Origin: Rheinheimera mesophila
GTDB lineage: Bacteria; Pseudomonadota; Gammaproteobacteria; Enterobacterales; Alteromonadaceae
Length of the DNA: 64,000 bases
NCBI RefSeq assembly: GCF_000986865.1
Contig: NZ_LAVS01000004.1
Span: forward strand, 1-64,000
Direction: 5' to 3'
In this document: positions 50,108 through 59,242 of the stretch, piece after piece
How the letters are laid out: every line of letters begins with the position of its first letter
Position numbering within the stretch: position 1 is the first letter of the stretch
Position numbers and translations under genes: made by a program
The notes under the pieces: generated by a model
The model's input: only the letters and a program-made list of their open reading frames with translations
What the model was told of the DNA's origin: nothing
Database searches by the model: none

Positions 50108-51813
50108 AGCTCAGGCCCCAGACTAAAATGCAATTGCAGAGCCTGATTGGAGGGCACATCCAATCCCCAGGCCAAATCAATACGGATAGGACCAACAGGG
50201 GAGGCCCAGCGCACACCTAAGCCCACACCCCGGTATATATCGGCTTTGTCATTCCAGGCACTGCCCGCGTCAAAAAAGGCTGCCGCCCACCAGTTGCCCG
50301 ACACCCTGTGTTGGTATTCAACTGCGGCTGTGGCCAGGTAGCGGGCGCCAAGTAAACTGCCTTCGGCATCGACAGGAGCAATGGATTCATAGGAGTAACC
50401 TCGAATGCTGTTATCACCGCCGGCAAAAAAACGTAATGAAGGGGGGAGTTCGGTAATGGCCTCCATCAGCACAGCACCGGCGTCTACCCTCAGCAGATAA
50501 CGCTGATCATCAGAAAACGATCCTATCCAGCCCACACGGCTGCGCAAACGTACAAAGCTGCTGTCGGAGCCCCAGGCCGGATCTGAAACTTCAGTACCAA
50601 TTAAATAGCGGCTGGCTTTAGACGGCATACTGCCGCCACTGTCCCAGCTACGGCTGAAGCTGATACCCGGCATGATCAGATTGGCGCTGCCGGAGTCTGT
50701 ACCCTGCACGTAGTCTTCATACAACCAACGTAAAGACGCTGTTCGGTACCAGGCATCCTCCAGTAACCAATGCCGTTCCAGAGCTGTGTTGTATTCCTGA
50801 CTCCGGGTGTCTTCTAAATCTTTATTTTTGATACCAAAATTCAGTTTATAAAAATCTTCAGTGACATTTTTCTTCGGCCATTTATAACCAGCCTCCACAG
50901 TTTGCTCGGGACCGGACAAGGCCATTTTACTGGATAAGCTATGACCTCTGTCGTTTAGCCAGGGTTTGTTCCAATTCAGTTTAATACGTGGCCCCAGATC
51001 GGTGGAGTACCCCAAACCTGTCTCTACGATGTTGCGGATCTGAGGTTCTACTTTGACCTTGACCGCAAGCTGTTGCTCGACATTTTCCGGATCGTCCACA
51101 GTCACGTCTATGCTGCGAAACCAGTTGGTTTCAGCCAGATCCTGATTGAGTTCACCCAATTGACTGGATTGATAGTAGTCGCCCGGTTTAAACGGCAGCA
51201 TCGAGCGCAAACGCTCTTCACGGATCTGACTGCCTTCGAAGCTGACCTCACCAAAGTGATAGCGGGGGCCGGAATCAAACTGAATATGAATAAAGCCCTG
51301 CAATAAACGTGGCGCGACCGATAGCTCCTGTTTAACAAACCTGGCCTGAAAATAGCCCCGGCGCAGTGCCAGTGAATTGAGCTGATTCTTTATTTCCTCA
51401 TAGCGGCCATGATGCACCCTGTGGTTCACTTTTGGCCCTATCTGTTTGACTAGTTTCGTAAATTCAGGGTCTGTTGCGGCTTCGCCAAGGATCTCTACTT
51501 TGACGGATTTGAGGCGCACTGCCTCGCCCGGTGTAATGGTCAAGCGCAGTTTCTGTTTATTGTCCTTACCGACCAGACTAGGCTCGATGTTGATTCGGTA
51601 ATAGCCCACAGCCCGGGCGGCCTGTTTAACGTCTTCTATTACTTTGGTCTGAAAACGTCTGGAGCCCAGATTATTTTTAGCGGGCAGCCGATCTAAATAC
51701 AGTTCGATATTATCAGCAAGGGGGCCGGAAACGCCCTTGAGTTCAATTTGGGGATGCGCTGATGCTGCAGAGGCAGCAAACAGCGCCAGAATGGCCAGAG
51801 TCCTGTACAACAA
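50104..51813 (-). CDS. tamA: Autotransporter assembly outer-membrane protein TamA
   Basis: TamA is an Omp85-family outer-membrane barrel with three POTRA domains. The 569-residue product has a signal peptide (cleavage near ASAHP, residue 20), POTRA-rich N-terminus to about 260, and a 16-strand barrel with the Omp85 signature GGDNSIRGYSYESI near 455. It ends in LHFSLGPEL, a typical terminal strand. No ATG lies in a suitable place; the start appears to be TTG at 51813 with AAAGGA upstream (an ATT six bases earlier is less likely). It is followed by tamB with overlapping codons. Confidence 0.93.
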   Translation of the reverse strand: MLYRTLAILALFAASAASAHPQIELKGVSGPLADNIELYLDRLPAKNNLGSRRFQTKVIEDVKQAARAVGYYRINIEPSLVGKDNKQKLRLTITPGEAVRLKSVKVEILGEAATDPEFTKLVKQIGPKVNHRVHHGRYEEIKNQLNSLALRRGYFQARFVKQELSVAPRLLQGFIHIQFDSGPRYHFGEVSFEGSQIREERLRSMLPFKPGDYYQSSQLGELNQDLAETNWFRSIDVTVDDPENVEQQLAVKVKVEPQIRNIVETGLGYSTDLGPRIKLNWNKPWLNDRGHSLSSKMALSGPEQTVEAGYKWPKKNVTEDFYKLNFGIKNKDLEDTRSQEYNTALERHWLLEDAWYRTASLRWLYEDYVQGTDSGSANLIMPGISFSRSWDSGGSMPSKASRYLIGTEVSDPAWGSDSSFVRLRSRVGWIGSFSDDQRYLLRVDAGAVLMEAITELPPSLRFFAGGDNSIRGYSYESIAPVDAEGSLLGARYLATAAVEYQHRVSGNWWAAAFFDAGSAWNDKADIYRGVGLGVRWASPVGPIRIDLAWGLDVPSNQALQLHFSLGPEL

Positions 51814-51933
51814 AATGCGAACTATCCTTTGTGGTAATACCGGATCAGTGGCACCCGGCTGTGTTCTAAGAGTATAACAGTCACACGAAGTTCAGTACGT
51901 TTTTAACCGGGCCCCAGACCAGTTGCTGGTTTT

Positions 51934-53103
51934 TTATTCTTTCACCCTGGCAAATAAGAAGGTTTTCAGTAACAACGACCATTCCGGTTCTTTGCCATAC
52001 ATCCGAATGCCCAGTTCAAATACCCGGCTGGCTGCACTTTTCAGCCAAAACAAGCAGGCGAGTAATAACAACAGTGACACCAGCCACTCCCACCAGGGCA
52101 CGGATACCGATGCCATTCGCATCGGCATTGCGGCAAATGAGGTCAGTGGAAACAAACTCAGGATATGCATCAACGACCCCTCAGCGTTGTCCATGGCACT
52201 GAACACAACGCCTAAAGGCACAGTAGGTAAAAACATCACTAAAGAGCGGCTTGAGTGGTTAGGGTCATCAATAGTCGCGGCGAAACCCGCCATAAAACTA
52301 TTGATCAGTAACAACCCTAAACTGACAAAAAGCACAGCGCTGGCAAGCTCCCAGGCCGTGATGGGCAGCAGAAACATACCTTTGCCCTTGGCCAGTGAAA
52401 CAGCCTGCACCATCAGATACAAAAACAAACCTGTGGTTAGCATACTTTTCAGGCAAAACAACGAGATACCTAAAATTTTACCGTCAATCCACTCTCTGGT
52501 ACTGATCAGTGTCAGAAGCTGCTCTGTCACCCGCTGTTGCTTTTCTGTGGTGATGGCAGTAAACATAAAACCAAAGCCGGAGAACACACCAATAACAAGC
52601 AGGATCAACAGACCACCACTGACCATTTGTTGCTCTTTGTTTTGTTTAGCGGAGTCTTTTTTCAGAAAAATCAATTGAGCTTCTGGCAAAGTGTTGACGA
52701 TAGTTTTTTGCTCTGCGGTTAAAGGCAACTGAGCAATACGTTGTTTTTGCAACCAATCTTGTAGTTGCGGCGTAATTTTATCCTGCCAACTGGCACTGGA
52801 TTCCGCTGTTATCAGCAGTGTGTTGTCTTTTACCTGAACAACTAAATCCCAGACTTCGCCCACACCCGAGAGTGCAGTATCGGCCAAGTCGGGCGGGAGC
52901 TGACTGATCTGAAAACCACTGATCGAAGGACTGGCGGCATTGCTGATCAGCGCTACTTTATAATCATTATCCAGCCAGGTTTTTAGCAGTGGCCAGGTGC
53001 TCATCAGCACTAAAGACAACAGCATCAACCCAAGACTAATAATTTCCTGTTTCCATTTAAAATAACGTTGAAATTCAAATACAGCGATAGCCCATAAATT
53101 CAT
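51934..53103 (-). CDS. ABC transporter permease (NatB/ABC-2 type)
   Basis: A 389-residue ABC-2 permease with one N-terminal helix (about 24-43), a large extracytoplasmic domain to about 170 and five or six C-terminal helices. This is the layout of the NatB-like exporters. The motif GFGFMFTAITTEKQQRVTEQLLT near 184 includes TEKQQRVTEQLL, the conserved ABC-2 coupling region. It overlaps its ATPase gene by ATGA, so the two are co-translated. Na+ export as in Bacillus NatAB is possible; the substrate is not determinable. Confidence 0.85.
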   Translation of the reverse strand: MNLWAIAVFEFQRYFKWKQEIISLGLMLLSLVLMSTWPLLKTWLDNDYKVALISNAASPSISGFQISQLPPDLADTALSGVGEVWDLVVQVKDNTLLITAESSASWQDKITPQLQDWLQKQRIAQLPLTAEQKTIVNTLPEAQLIFLKKDSAKQNKEQQMVSGGLLILLVIGVFSGFGFMFTAITTEKQQRVTEQLLTLISTREWIDGKILGISLFCLKSMLTTGLFLYLMVQAVSLAKGKGMFLLPITAWELASAVLFVSLGLLLINSFMAGFAATIDDPNHSSRSLVMFLPTVPLGVVFSAMDNAEGSLMHILSLFPLTSFAAMPMRMASVSVPWWEWLVSLLLLLACLFWLKSAASRVFELGIRMYGKEPEWSLLLKTFLFARVKE

Positions 53104-54077
53104 GCGGCATCTCCTTCTGCATTCTGTTGCTGACGCGCTTGCTTGCTCAGGCTTTGTTGTTGGTTATGGTTCTGTACCGCGGTCAGATAGAGTTGGTGCA
53201 AACTGGGTTGAATACGGCTGAAATCAGCCAAATCGGCCAGGCCACTTAATTGCTGCAATAACTGACTGACGCTATAACCTGGGTTTAAGGTCAGTTGAAC
53301 TTTAGTGGCCTCCAGCCTGTTGCATTCGGCCACCGCGGTTAAACCTTGCAATGCTTCGGTGCTGATCTGCTGCGTAAAGCTCACTTCATACCATTGTTTG
53401 GGATCCAGTTGCACACTGACCTCAGCCAGACTGCCTTGCGCAACCAGCTCTCCTTTGTTCAGCAGTAACATCTGATCGGCTAAACGTTCAATCAGGGCCA
53501 TCTGGTGGGCACTTAAAATCACTGTGGTGCCACTTTGTTTTAACTCCGTCAGGATCGACAATACATGTTCCTGATTGACCGGATCCAGACCCGAAAAAGG
53601 TTCATCCAAAATCAGCAAATCAGGTTGATGTAACACACAACTAATCAGTTGCACTTTTTGCTGATTGCCTTTGGACAGTTTGTTTAAGTTATCCTCCATT
53701 TTTTCTGACAAATCGAGGCGGTCACACCACAGTCTTAACGCCGAATCCAGCTCTGATGCGGTCATACCACGGAGTTTGCCGATGTAGGTCAGGTTTTGCC
53801 GAACTGTTCTATCCTGGTATAAGCCTCTGTCTTCTGGCAGATAACCATAACAACGCTTTGGCAAGGTACTGAGTTGCTCGCCTTTGAATTCAATGTTGAT
53901 TTTTCCGGCGTCCGGGCGGGTTAAGCCGACCAGCATGCGGATCAGAGAGGATTTACCCGCGCCATTTGGACCGAGCAGCGCAAAAATCTGACCTGACTGA
54001 ACTTCAAAACTAACACGGTTGACCGCTTTGACTGTACTGTAACTTTTTTCGATTTGGTATGCAGAAATCCTGAGCAT
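53100..54077 (-). CDS. ABC transporter ATP-binding protein (NatA-like)
   Basis: The 325-residue ATPase has Walker A GPNGAGKS at residues 36-43, the signature LSKGNQQ at 134-140 (a variant of LSGGQ seen in NatA-type exporters) and Walker B LLILDEP at 154-160, followed by the FSGLDP D-loop. A C-terminal extension of about 90 residues ends in a Gln-rich tail and matches the DUF4162 region of such exporters. It pairs with the overlapping permease gene. The promoter must lie in the 177-base region shared with the divergent hydrolase gene. Confidence 0.9.
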   Translation of the reverse strand: MLRISAYQIEKSYSTVKAVNRVSFEVQSGQIFALLGPNGAGKSSLIRMLVGLTRPDAGKINIEFKGEQLSTLPKRCYGYLPEDRGLYQDRTVRQNLTYIGKLRGMTASELDSALRLWCDRLDLSEKMEDNLNKLSKGNQQKVQLISCVLHQPDLLILDEPFSGLDPVNQEHVLSILTELKQSGTTVILSAHQMALIERLADQMLLLNKGELVAQGSLAEVSVQLDPKQWYEVSFTQQISTEALQGLTAVAECNRLEATKVQLTLNPGYSVSQLLQQLSGLADLADFSRIQPSLHQLYLTAVQNHNQQQSLSKQARQQQNAEGDAA

Positions 54078-54254
54078 GGGCTGTCCTTATCAAGTCGCGA
54101 ATTCACAAGAGTGGCTGAAGCATATCAATGCCATCCTTGGTATCACAACTCTAAGCTGTAACAATTTATTAAGCTAAAGCTGACATTTTGTCAGCGCTTT
54201 GTCATCTGCCTGCAGTACACTAACCCTCGGGCTGGATAAAGGGGATGTGAACGG

Positions 54255-54965
54255 ATGAATGGAAACACGGCTCCTACCATAGTAGTGCTGCCGGGGCTGG
54301 ATGGAACCGGGATTTTGTATCAGCAACTGGCGCAGCAACTCGCCCCTGAGTATCAACTTCAGGTGATCGCTTACCCTTTGGATCAACTGTTGGATTATTC
54401 GCAACTGCTGGACTTTATCCGGCCCCAATTGCCGGGACATCCTTTTATGGTGCTGGCGGAGTCTTTTTCCGGACCGCTGGGCATTTTACTGGCTGCAGAG
54501 CAGCCCCAATACTTAACCGGCCTGGTGTTGTGTGCCACCTTTGGCCGCAATCCATTACCCGCCTTTAAAGGTTTCATTCATGCGGTAGACAAACTCCCCT
54601 GGAACGAGTTGGTCCATCACTGGACGGCTTTGTGGTTGCAAGGACGTTATGCCAGTGCAGAGTTATCGGCCTTGTTGGAAAAAGCCCTGACGATGGTGTC
54701 AGAGCCAGTGATTAAACACAGGGCCAAACAAGTGTTGCAGGTGGATGTACTGAAAGAATTTGCGACTTTAACTTTGCCACTGCTGTATTTGCAGGCAAAA
54801 CAAGACAGACTGATTTGGGCTTTTAATGCAAAAACCCTGGCGCAGTTGCAACCTGATATGCAACTGGTCCAGTTGGATGCACCGCATTTTTTATTGCAGG
54901 CTGTGCCAGCGCAGGCGGCGGCACAGCTTAGGCATTTTATTCAGCATCAGCTCAAGCCGATGTAA
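54255..54965 (+). CDS. Alpha/beta hydrolase
   Basis: A 236-residue alpha/beta-hydrolase fold protein without a signal peptide. The oxyanion region is VVLPGLDGTG near residue 10. The nucleophile elbow AESFSG near 71 replaces the usual GxSxG first Gly with Ala. An acid candidate is the Asp of AKQDRLIWA near 180, and the catalytic His is in DAPHFLLQ near 204. All three catalytic positions are therefore plausible. Substrate unknown; an esterase or acyl-transferase role is possible. It is monocistronic and divergent from the ABC pair. Confidence 0.85.
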   Translation: MNGNTAPTIVVLPGLDGTGILYQQLAQQLAPEYQLQVIAYPLDQLLDYSQLLDFIRPQLPGHPFMVLAESFSGPLGILLAAEQPQYLTGLVLCATFGRNPLPAFKGFIHAVDKLPWNELVHHWTALWLQGRYASAELSALLEKALTMVSEPVIKHRAKQVLQVDVLKEFATLTLPLLYLQAKQDRLIWAFNAKTLAQLQPDMQLVQLDAPHFLLQAVPAQAAAQLRHFIQHQLKPM

Positions 54966-55131
54966 GCCAACGCAGATGCAGTGAGCCTAACCAGGGTTCA
55001 TTTATCAAGAGACAGACAACGTAAGGTGAGGGAGTTCACCGCTGAAGCACTGACTCCGGTCACATCAGAAGCACGGAGCCAGCCTGGCTTTCAGTTTGTA
55101 CTGCAGTTTACGGATAACACTCAGTCAAAGG

Positions 55132-55365
55132 CTAATGCGTTGGTGTTTTGTCCGCCTGTGCGGTCAGCAAAAACAAGATTTTATCCATATTTAACTTTTC
55201 ATAGGGCATCAAACGTTCAGGTTTGCCTTCACGCCGGATCGACAAATGGTCCGCAGTAAAGGCCAGCACCGCAGAAGAAGTGGTGATGGTATTGCCTTCG
55301 ACTTTGTACTGGCAGTGGGCCAAATCTAAAAAAGCTAAAATACGATTACGGATACTGATCATCAT
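55132..55365 (-). CDS. Small hypothetical protein
   Basis: A 77-residue product from the ATG at 55365, which has AGGAG eight bases upstream; the annotated longer frame from 55467 has no ribosome site. The sequence starts MMISIRNRILAFLDLAH and contains VEGNTITTSSAVLAF. It has no signal peptide or clear membrane helix and is rather charged at the C-terminus (EKLNMDKILF). I do not recognise a family. The good ribosome site and normal codon use argue that it is real. Confidence 0.55.
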   Translation of the reverse strand: MMISIRNRILAFLDLAHCQYKVEGNTITTSSAVLAFTADHLSIRREGKPERLMPYEKLNMDKILFLLTAQADKTPTH

Positions 55366-55653
55366 GGATTGAGCTCCTGTGTAGCGCTTTTTAATAATAT
55401 TCCCTGGTGGTGAATTACTTCTCTCACTCCGGGAGGAGTTCTCATGCACAGGCTCTGACACAAGCACAGTCAGCTTTGTTCCGTCGCTTGGTAAAAAAGC
55501 CTGAAATTAACGATGAATCTCTGCTGAATTCAGTTCAATGGTGTAAATATTGCGATTGATTAAATAAAGCCCTTGGTTTATTAATATGCCTGTAACATTG
55601 TTAACCTCTAATGTTTACCCGTTAAAATCATAAATAACCCAAAAGTGAACTCC

Positions 55654-58617
55654 ATGAGCATAAAAAACCTATGTGCTGTTGCCGTTGCGCTGGCACTCAG
55701 TCCAGCACTGCACGCCGAATTACTGATCTCTGAATATGTTGAGGGGTCTTCCAATAATAAAGCCGTAGAACTGGTAAATCTGGGCAGTCAGCCCGTTGAT
55801 TTAAGCCAGTACAAACTGCAGATGTTTTTTAATGGCAACACCACTGCCGCCACCACTATTAATTTAACCGGCACGCTAGCCCCTGGCGCTGTCTATGTGA
55901 TTGCCAACAGTAATTCTGTTGCAGCGCTGAAAGACAAAGCTCAGTTGCTTAATAGCTCATCCTGGTACAACGGTGATGATGCACTGGTGTTGTCCAAAGC
56001 CGATCAGGTGATAGATTCTTTTGGTCAGGTCGGCTTTGACCCGGGCAGTGCGTGGAATAGCGGCGGTGTTTCGACTGTTGATAAAAGCTTAAGACGCAAA
56101 GCGTCAGTCACGACAGGGGATACCACAACCACTGACGTATTTGACCCTTCATTACAGTACGACCAGTTTGCGCAGGATGACTTCAGCGATATCGGCAAGT
56201 ACAACGGTTCAGGTTCAGGCACACCAGAAGAACCTGTTTATGTGCATGGCCAATGTGGTGATGCAACCACGCTGATTTCTGCCATTCAGGGCGAGACGGA
56301 TGTCTCTCCACTGAAAGGTCAGACAGTGTCAGTCGAAGCCGTAGTCACCGCCAGTTTTCAGGACAGCACAGGCTTAAAAGGCTTCTTTATTCAGGAAGAA
56401 GCGGCCGATCAGGATCAAAATGCGAACAGCTCTGAAGCTGTGTTTGTCTACGACAACCTGTTTGGCAAAGCCGCAGTAGTGGGCGACAAGGTTCGGGTCA
56501 GCGCTGTGGTAGAAGAGTCTTTTGGTCAGACGCAACTGGCAAAACTGGTGGATTTAACTTCGTGTGGTGCAGGCGAAGCTATTGCGGCTGTGCCTGTCAC
56601 TTTACCTGTCGCCAGCTTAGGCCAATTTGAAGCCCTTGAAGGCATGAAAGTACGTGTAGCTGAGCCAACGGTGGTGACGGATAACTATGGTTTGGGCCGT
56701 TACAACGAGCTTGGCTTGTCGTCTGAGCGTTTGTATCAGCCAACACAAATTGCATTGCCCGGTGATGCAGCTAAAGCTGTGATGGCAGCCAACAGCCTGA
56801 ACAAGCTGGTACTGGACGACGGCTCTAACCTGCAAAATAAAGATACCGTGTATCCGGCTCCGCGTTTATCAGCGACCAATACAGTGCGGGTGGGCGATGA
56901 AGTTTTACCTTTTGACGCTGTGCTGGGTTACGGTTTTAGCAAATACCGGGTTCACCCATTAACTGAACCTGTGTTTGTCAGCAGCAATCCACGCACTGAG
57001 CAACCTGCGATCAGCAAAGGCGATTACCGTATTGCCAGCATCAACGTGCTGAACTACTTCAACGGTGACGGCGCAGGCAATGGTTTCCCAACCTCGCGTG
57101 GTGCTTCAACTGCTGTTGAATTTGCCAAACAACGCGACAAAATAATTGCCGCGATTTCTGCGATGAACGCCGATTTAGTCGGTTTACTGGAAATTGAAAA
57201 CGACGGTTTTTCCGAGCAATCGGCCATTGCTGATTTAGTGCGTGGTTTAAATGCAAAAGCCGGTGCCGATGTCTGGGCTTTTGTTGATTTTAATGTAGCT
57301 AAAGTGGGCACGGATGAAATCACCTCTGCGATCATTTATCGCAAAGACAAAGTGGTGCAGGCAGGCACAGCCGCTATTGGCAATGCCGCTCCTTTTGATT
57401 ACGGCAACAGACCTCTAATCAGCCAGAGCTTTAAACTGCAGCAATCTGGTGAACTGCTGAATTTGACCGTAGTGCATTTAAAATCCAAAGGTAGCTGCCC
57501 AAGTGATAAAACCGATCTGGCCAATAGTGACTCAGGCGACGGTCAGGGCTGCTGGAATGGGTTACGTCTGCAGGCTGCAACTGCAATGGGCAACTGGCTG
57601 GCCGGTTACCCAACAGGGGTAGAAACAGACAATAGCGTAATAGTCGGTGACTTTAACGCCTATATGCAGGAAGACCCAATCCGCGCTATGAACGACTCAG
57701 GCTATGTGCAGGTCAGCCAGCAACTGCATGGTAATAAAATCAGCTCTTATCTGTTTAATGGCGAGTCAGGCACGCTGGACCATGTATTTGCTGCTGGCGA
57801 GATTAAAAACCGCGTGGCCGAAGTGACAGAGTGGGCCATCAACGCCGATGAACCTGTGATCCTGGATTACAACGAAGAGTTTAAATCTGAAGTCGCCAAA
57901 GCCAACTTCTATGCGCCTGGCCCATTCCGATCTTCGGATCACGATCCTATGGTGATGTCGGTGTATTTTGCCAGGCCGGTAGTGCAAGACCAGTTTTTCC
58001 TGTTGGATGAGCAAGCTGCCGCTGGCACTGTGGTAGGCCAAATTGTGACCAGCTCTGCGGTAACTATTACCGGTTACCAGTTATCAGGTGAGCAGGCCGA
58101 TTTATTCAGTGTTAATGCCAACGGCCAGTTAGTGGTAGCAGCCGGCGCAGAACTGGATTTTGAAAGCCGTCAGGTGCTCCGTTTTGAGCTGACAGCAGAA
58201 ACTGAAACAGGCCTGGTGTCTGAACCTGCCCGCATTGAAGTGCAGTTAAATGATTTACCTGAGTTACCCGTGATTCGCTTAGAAGGCTTACCCGCCGTGA
58301 TTTCTGACAGTATTCGTCCTGGTACTCTGCTGGCGGCAGTCAAGGCTGAGGCCACAGGCAACAACACCAGTATCCAAAGCCTTGAGCTGATTGACAGCAA
58401 CAAATACCTGAGCTTTAAAAACGGTCAACTGACACTGAAAAAGAAACTGAATGCTAAACATCAGCCTGAACTTACATTCAGCATCAAAGCGACAGACTCT
58501 TTGGGCGTCAGCACTACTGTCCATTACGTTATTGAAGTAAAAGACAGCAAAGGCAATGCAGTGGTGCAGTGGGTGATTTCGGTGATTAACGCTGTATTGG
58601 GATGGTTATTTGGTTAA
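55654..58617 (+). CDS. ExeM/NucH-family secreted endonuclease
   Basis: A large extracellular or cell-surface nuclease, 987 residues from the ATG at 55654. A signal peptide ends at PALHA. A lamin-tail domain follows (LLISEYVEGSSNNKAVELVN), then an OB-like segment (about 185-330). The endonuclease/exonuclease/phosphatase domain carries ASINVLNYF, LLEIENDG, VVHLKSKGS, VVGDFNAYM and SSDHDPMVM. Cadherin-like repeats occur near 770-950. The last 20 residues are hydrophobic (VQWVISVINAVLGWLFG) but lack the GlyGly-CTERM and basic end seen in Shewanella ExeM. It likely degrades extracellular DNA as nutrient or in biofilms. A terminator follows. Confidence 0.92.
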   Translation: MSIKNLCAVAVALALSPALHAELLISEYVEGSSNNKAVELVNLGSQPVDLSQYKLQMFFNGNTTAATTINLTGTLAPGAVYVIANSNSVAALKDKAQLLNSSSWYNGDDALVLSKADQVIDSFGQVGFDPGSAWNSGGVSTVDKSLRRKASVTTGDTTTTDVFDPSLQYDQFAQDDFSDIGKYNGSGSGTPEEPVYVHGQCGDATTLISAIQGETDVSPLKGQTVSVEAVVTASFQDSTGLKGFFIQEEAADQDQNANSSEAVFVYDNLFGKAAVVGDKVRVSAVVEESFGQTQLAKLVDLTSCGAGEAIAAVPVTLPVASLGQFEALEGMKVRVAEPTVVTDNYGLGRYNELGLSSERLYQPTQIALPGDAAKAVMAANSLNKLVLDDGSNLQNKDTVYPAPRLSATNTVRVGDEVLPFDAVLGYGFSKYRVHPLTEPVFVSSNPRTEQPAISKGDYRIASINVLNYFNGDGAGNGFPTSRGASTAVEFAKQRDKIIAAISAMNADLVGLLEIENDGFSEQSAIADLVRGLNAKAGADVWAFVDFNVAKVGTDEITSAIIYRKDKVVQAGTAAIGNAAPFDYGNRPLISQSFKLQQSGELLNLTVVHLKSKGSCPSDKTDLANSDSGDGQGCWNGLRLQAATAMGNWLAGYPTGVETDNSVIVGDFNAYMQEDPIRAMNDSGYVQVSQQLHGNKISSYLFNGESGTLDHVFAAGEIKNRVAEVTEWAINADEPVILDYNEEFKSEVAKANFYAPGPFRSSDHDPMVMSVYFARPVVQDQFFLLDEQAAAGTVVGQIVTSSAVTITGYQLSGEQADLFSVNANGQLVVAAGAELDFESRQVLRFELTAETETGLVSEPARIEVQLNDLPELPVIRLEGLPAVISDSIRPGTLLAAVKAEATGNNTSIQSLELIDSNKYLSFKNGQLTLKKKLNAKHQPELTFSIKATDSLGVSTTVHYVIEVKDSKGNAVVQWVISVINAVLGWLFG

Positions 58618-58644
58618 GCTCTGTCGGAGTTTGACCTGAGTGTA

Positions 58645-58677
58645 TGAAAACAGCCACCTGCGGGTGGCCGTTTTTTT
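58645..58677 (+). terminator. Rho-independent terminator after the ExeM-like gene
   Basis: GCCACC / GGTGGC stem with a TGCG loop (58653-58668), flanked by AAAAC and CGTTTTTTT; seven Ts follow. Confidence 0.85.
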
Positions 58678-58795
58678 GGCTGCGCATCGGGGTTATTTTG
58701 TGTTACAAGGAACAAAATAGGTTAGCCAGCGTCTGGTTGATTCAGATCCACAGCCTCCATGCAGCGCAACTGCTTAGTAAAAGGAAAATAGTCAG

Positions 58796-59242
58796 GTGAA
58801 ACCACAGTATTGGGTCGCTCTTATGAGTGTTGTTGTGCTGCTTGCCGGATGCTCTTCAACACCGCACAAGCGCTCTTCGGCAAAGGCGGTATTTAAAGCC
58901 TGTGTGCATCCGGATCAAAGCAAACAATTCAGCTATCGCAAAGGCCGTCCTATGCAGATAGAACAAAAAGTAATGATGCAGCGTATGGCAGAGGAGCACG
59001 CAATGCGCACCAGAGCCCGGCCTGCCAATGCTGACCGTTATGACAAAGAACCAGGCGAAGGCCCTTTGTACGACGAACTGGCTGAACTGATGGAAACCAA
59101 ACAGTTTTGCAAAGAAGGCTACTTTGAACTCGACAGCAGTTTTGAACATGGTTACGAGCGCATTATTGGCGAATGTAACGACAGCGCCACAGCGCAGGAG
59201 ATGCAAAAACTCCCTCTCTGTGGGCCTGATGATAGGCTGTAA
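58796..59242 (+). CDS. Small lipoprotein, function unknown
   Basis: A 148-residue protein with a lipoprotein signal: hydrophobic VVVLLAGC places the lipidated cysteine at residue 19, followed by Ser-Ser, so outer-membrane sorting is likely. The mature part is polar and has four more cysteines (in FKACVH, QFCKEG, GECND and LPLCGPDD), which may form disulfides. The start is GTG at 58796 with AAGGA 11 bases upstream. No family is recognised. It stands alone, followed by the longest non-coding stretch of the window. Confidence 0.75.
   Translation: MKPQYWVALMSVVVLLAGCSSTPHKRSSAKAVFKACVHPDQSKQFSYRKGRPMQIEQKVMMQRMAEEHAMRTRARPANADRYDKEPGEGPLYDELAELMETKQFCKEGYFELDSSFEHGYERIIGECNDSATAQEMQKLPLCGPDDRL

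Noticed and set aside
51918-51934. ACCAG / CTGGT hairpin followed by Ts
   Set aside because: The T-run is on the plus strand but both flanking genes are leftward, so it is not a useful terminator for them.
54981-55259. 92-codon plus-strand frame after the alpha/beta hydrolase
   Set aside because: No ribosome site, and it is largely antisense to the better-supported 77-residue gene.
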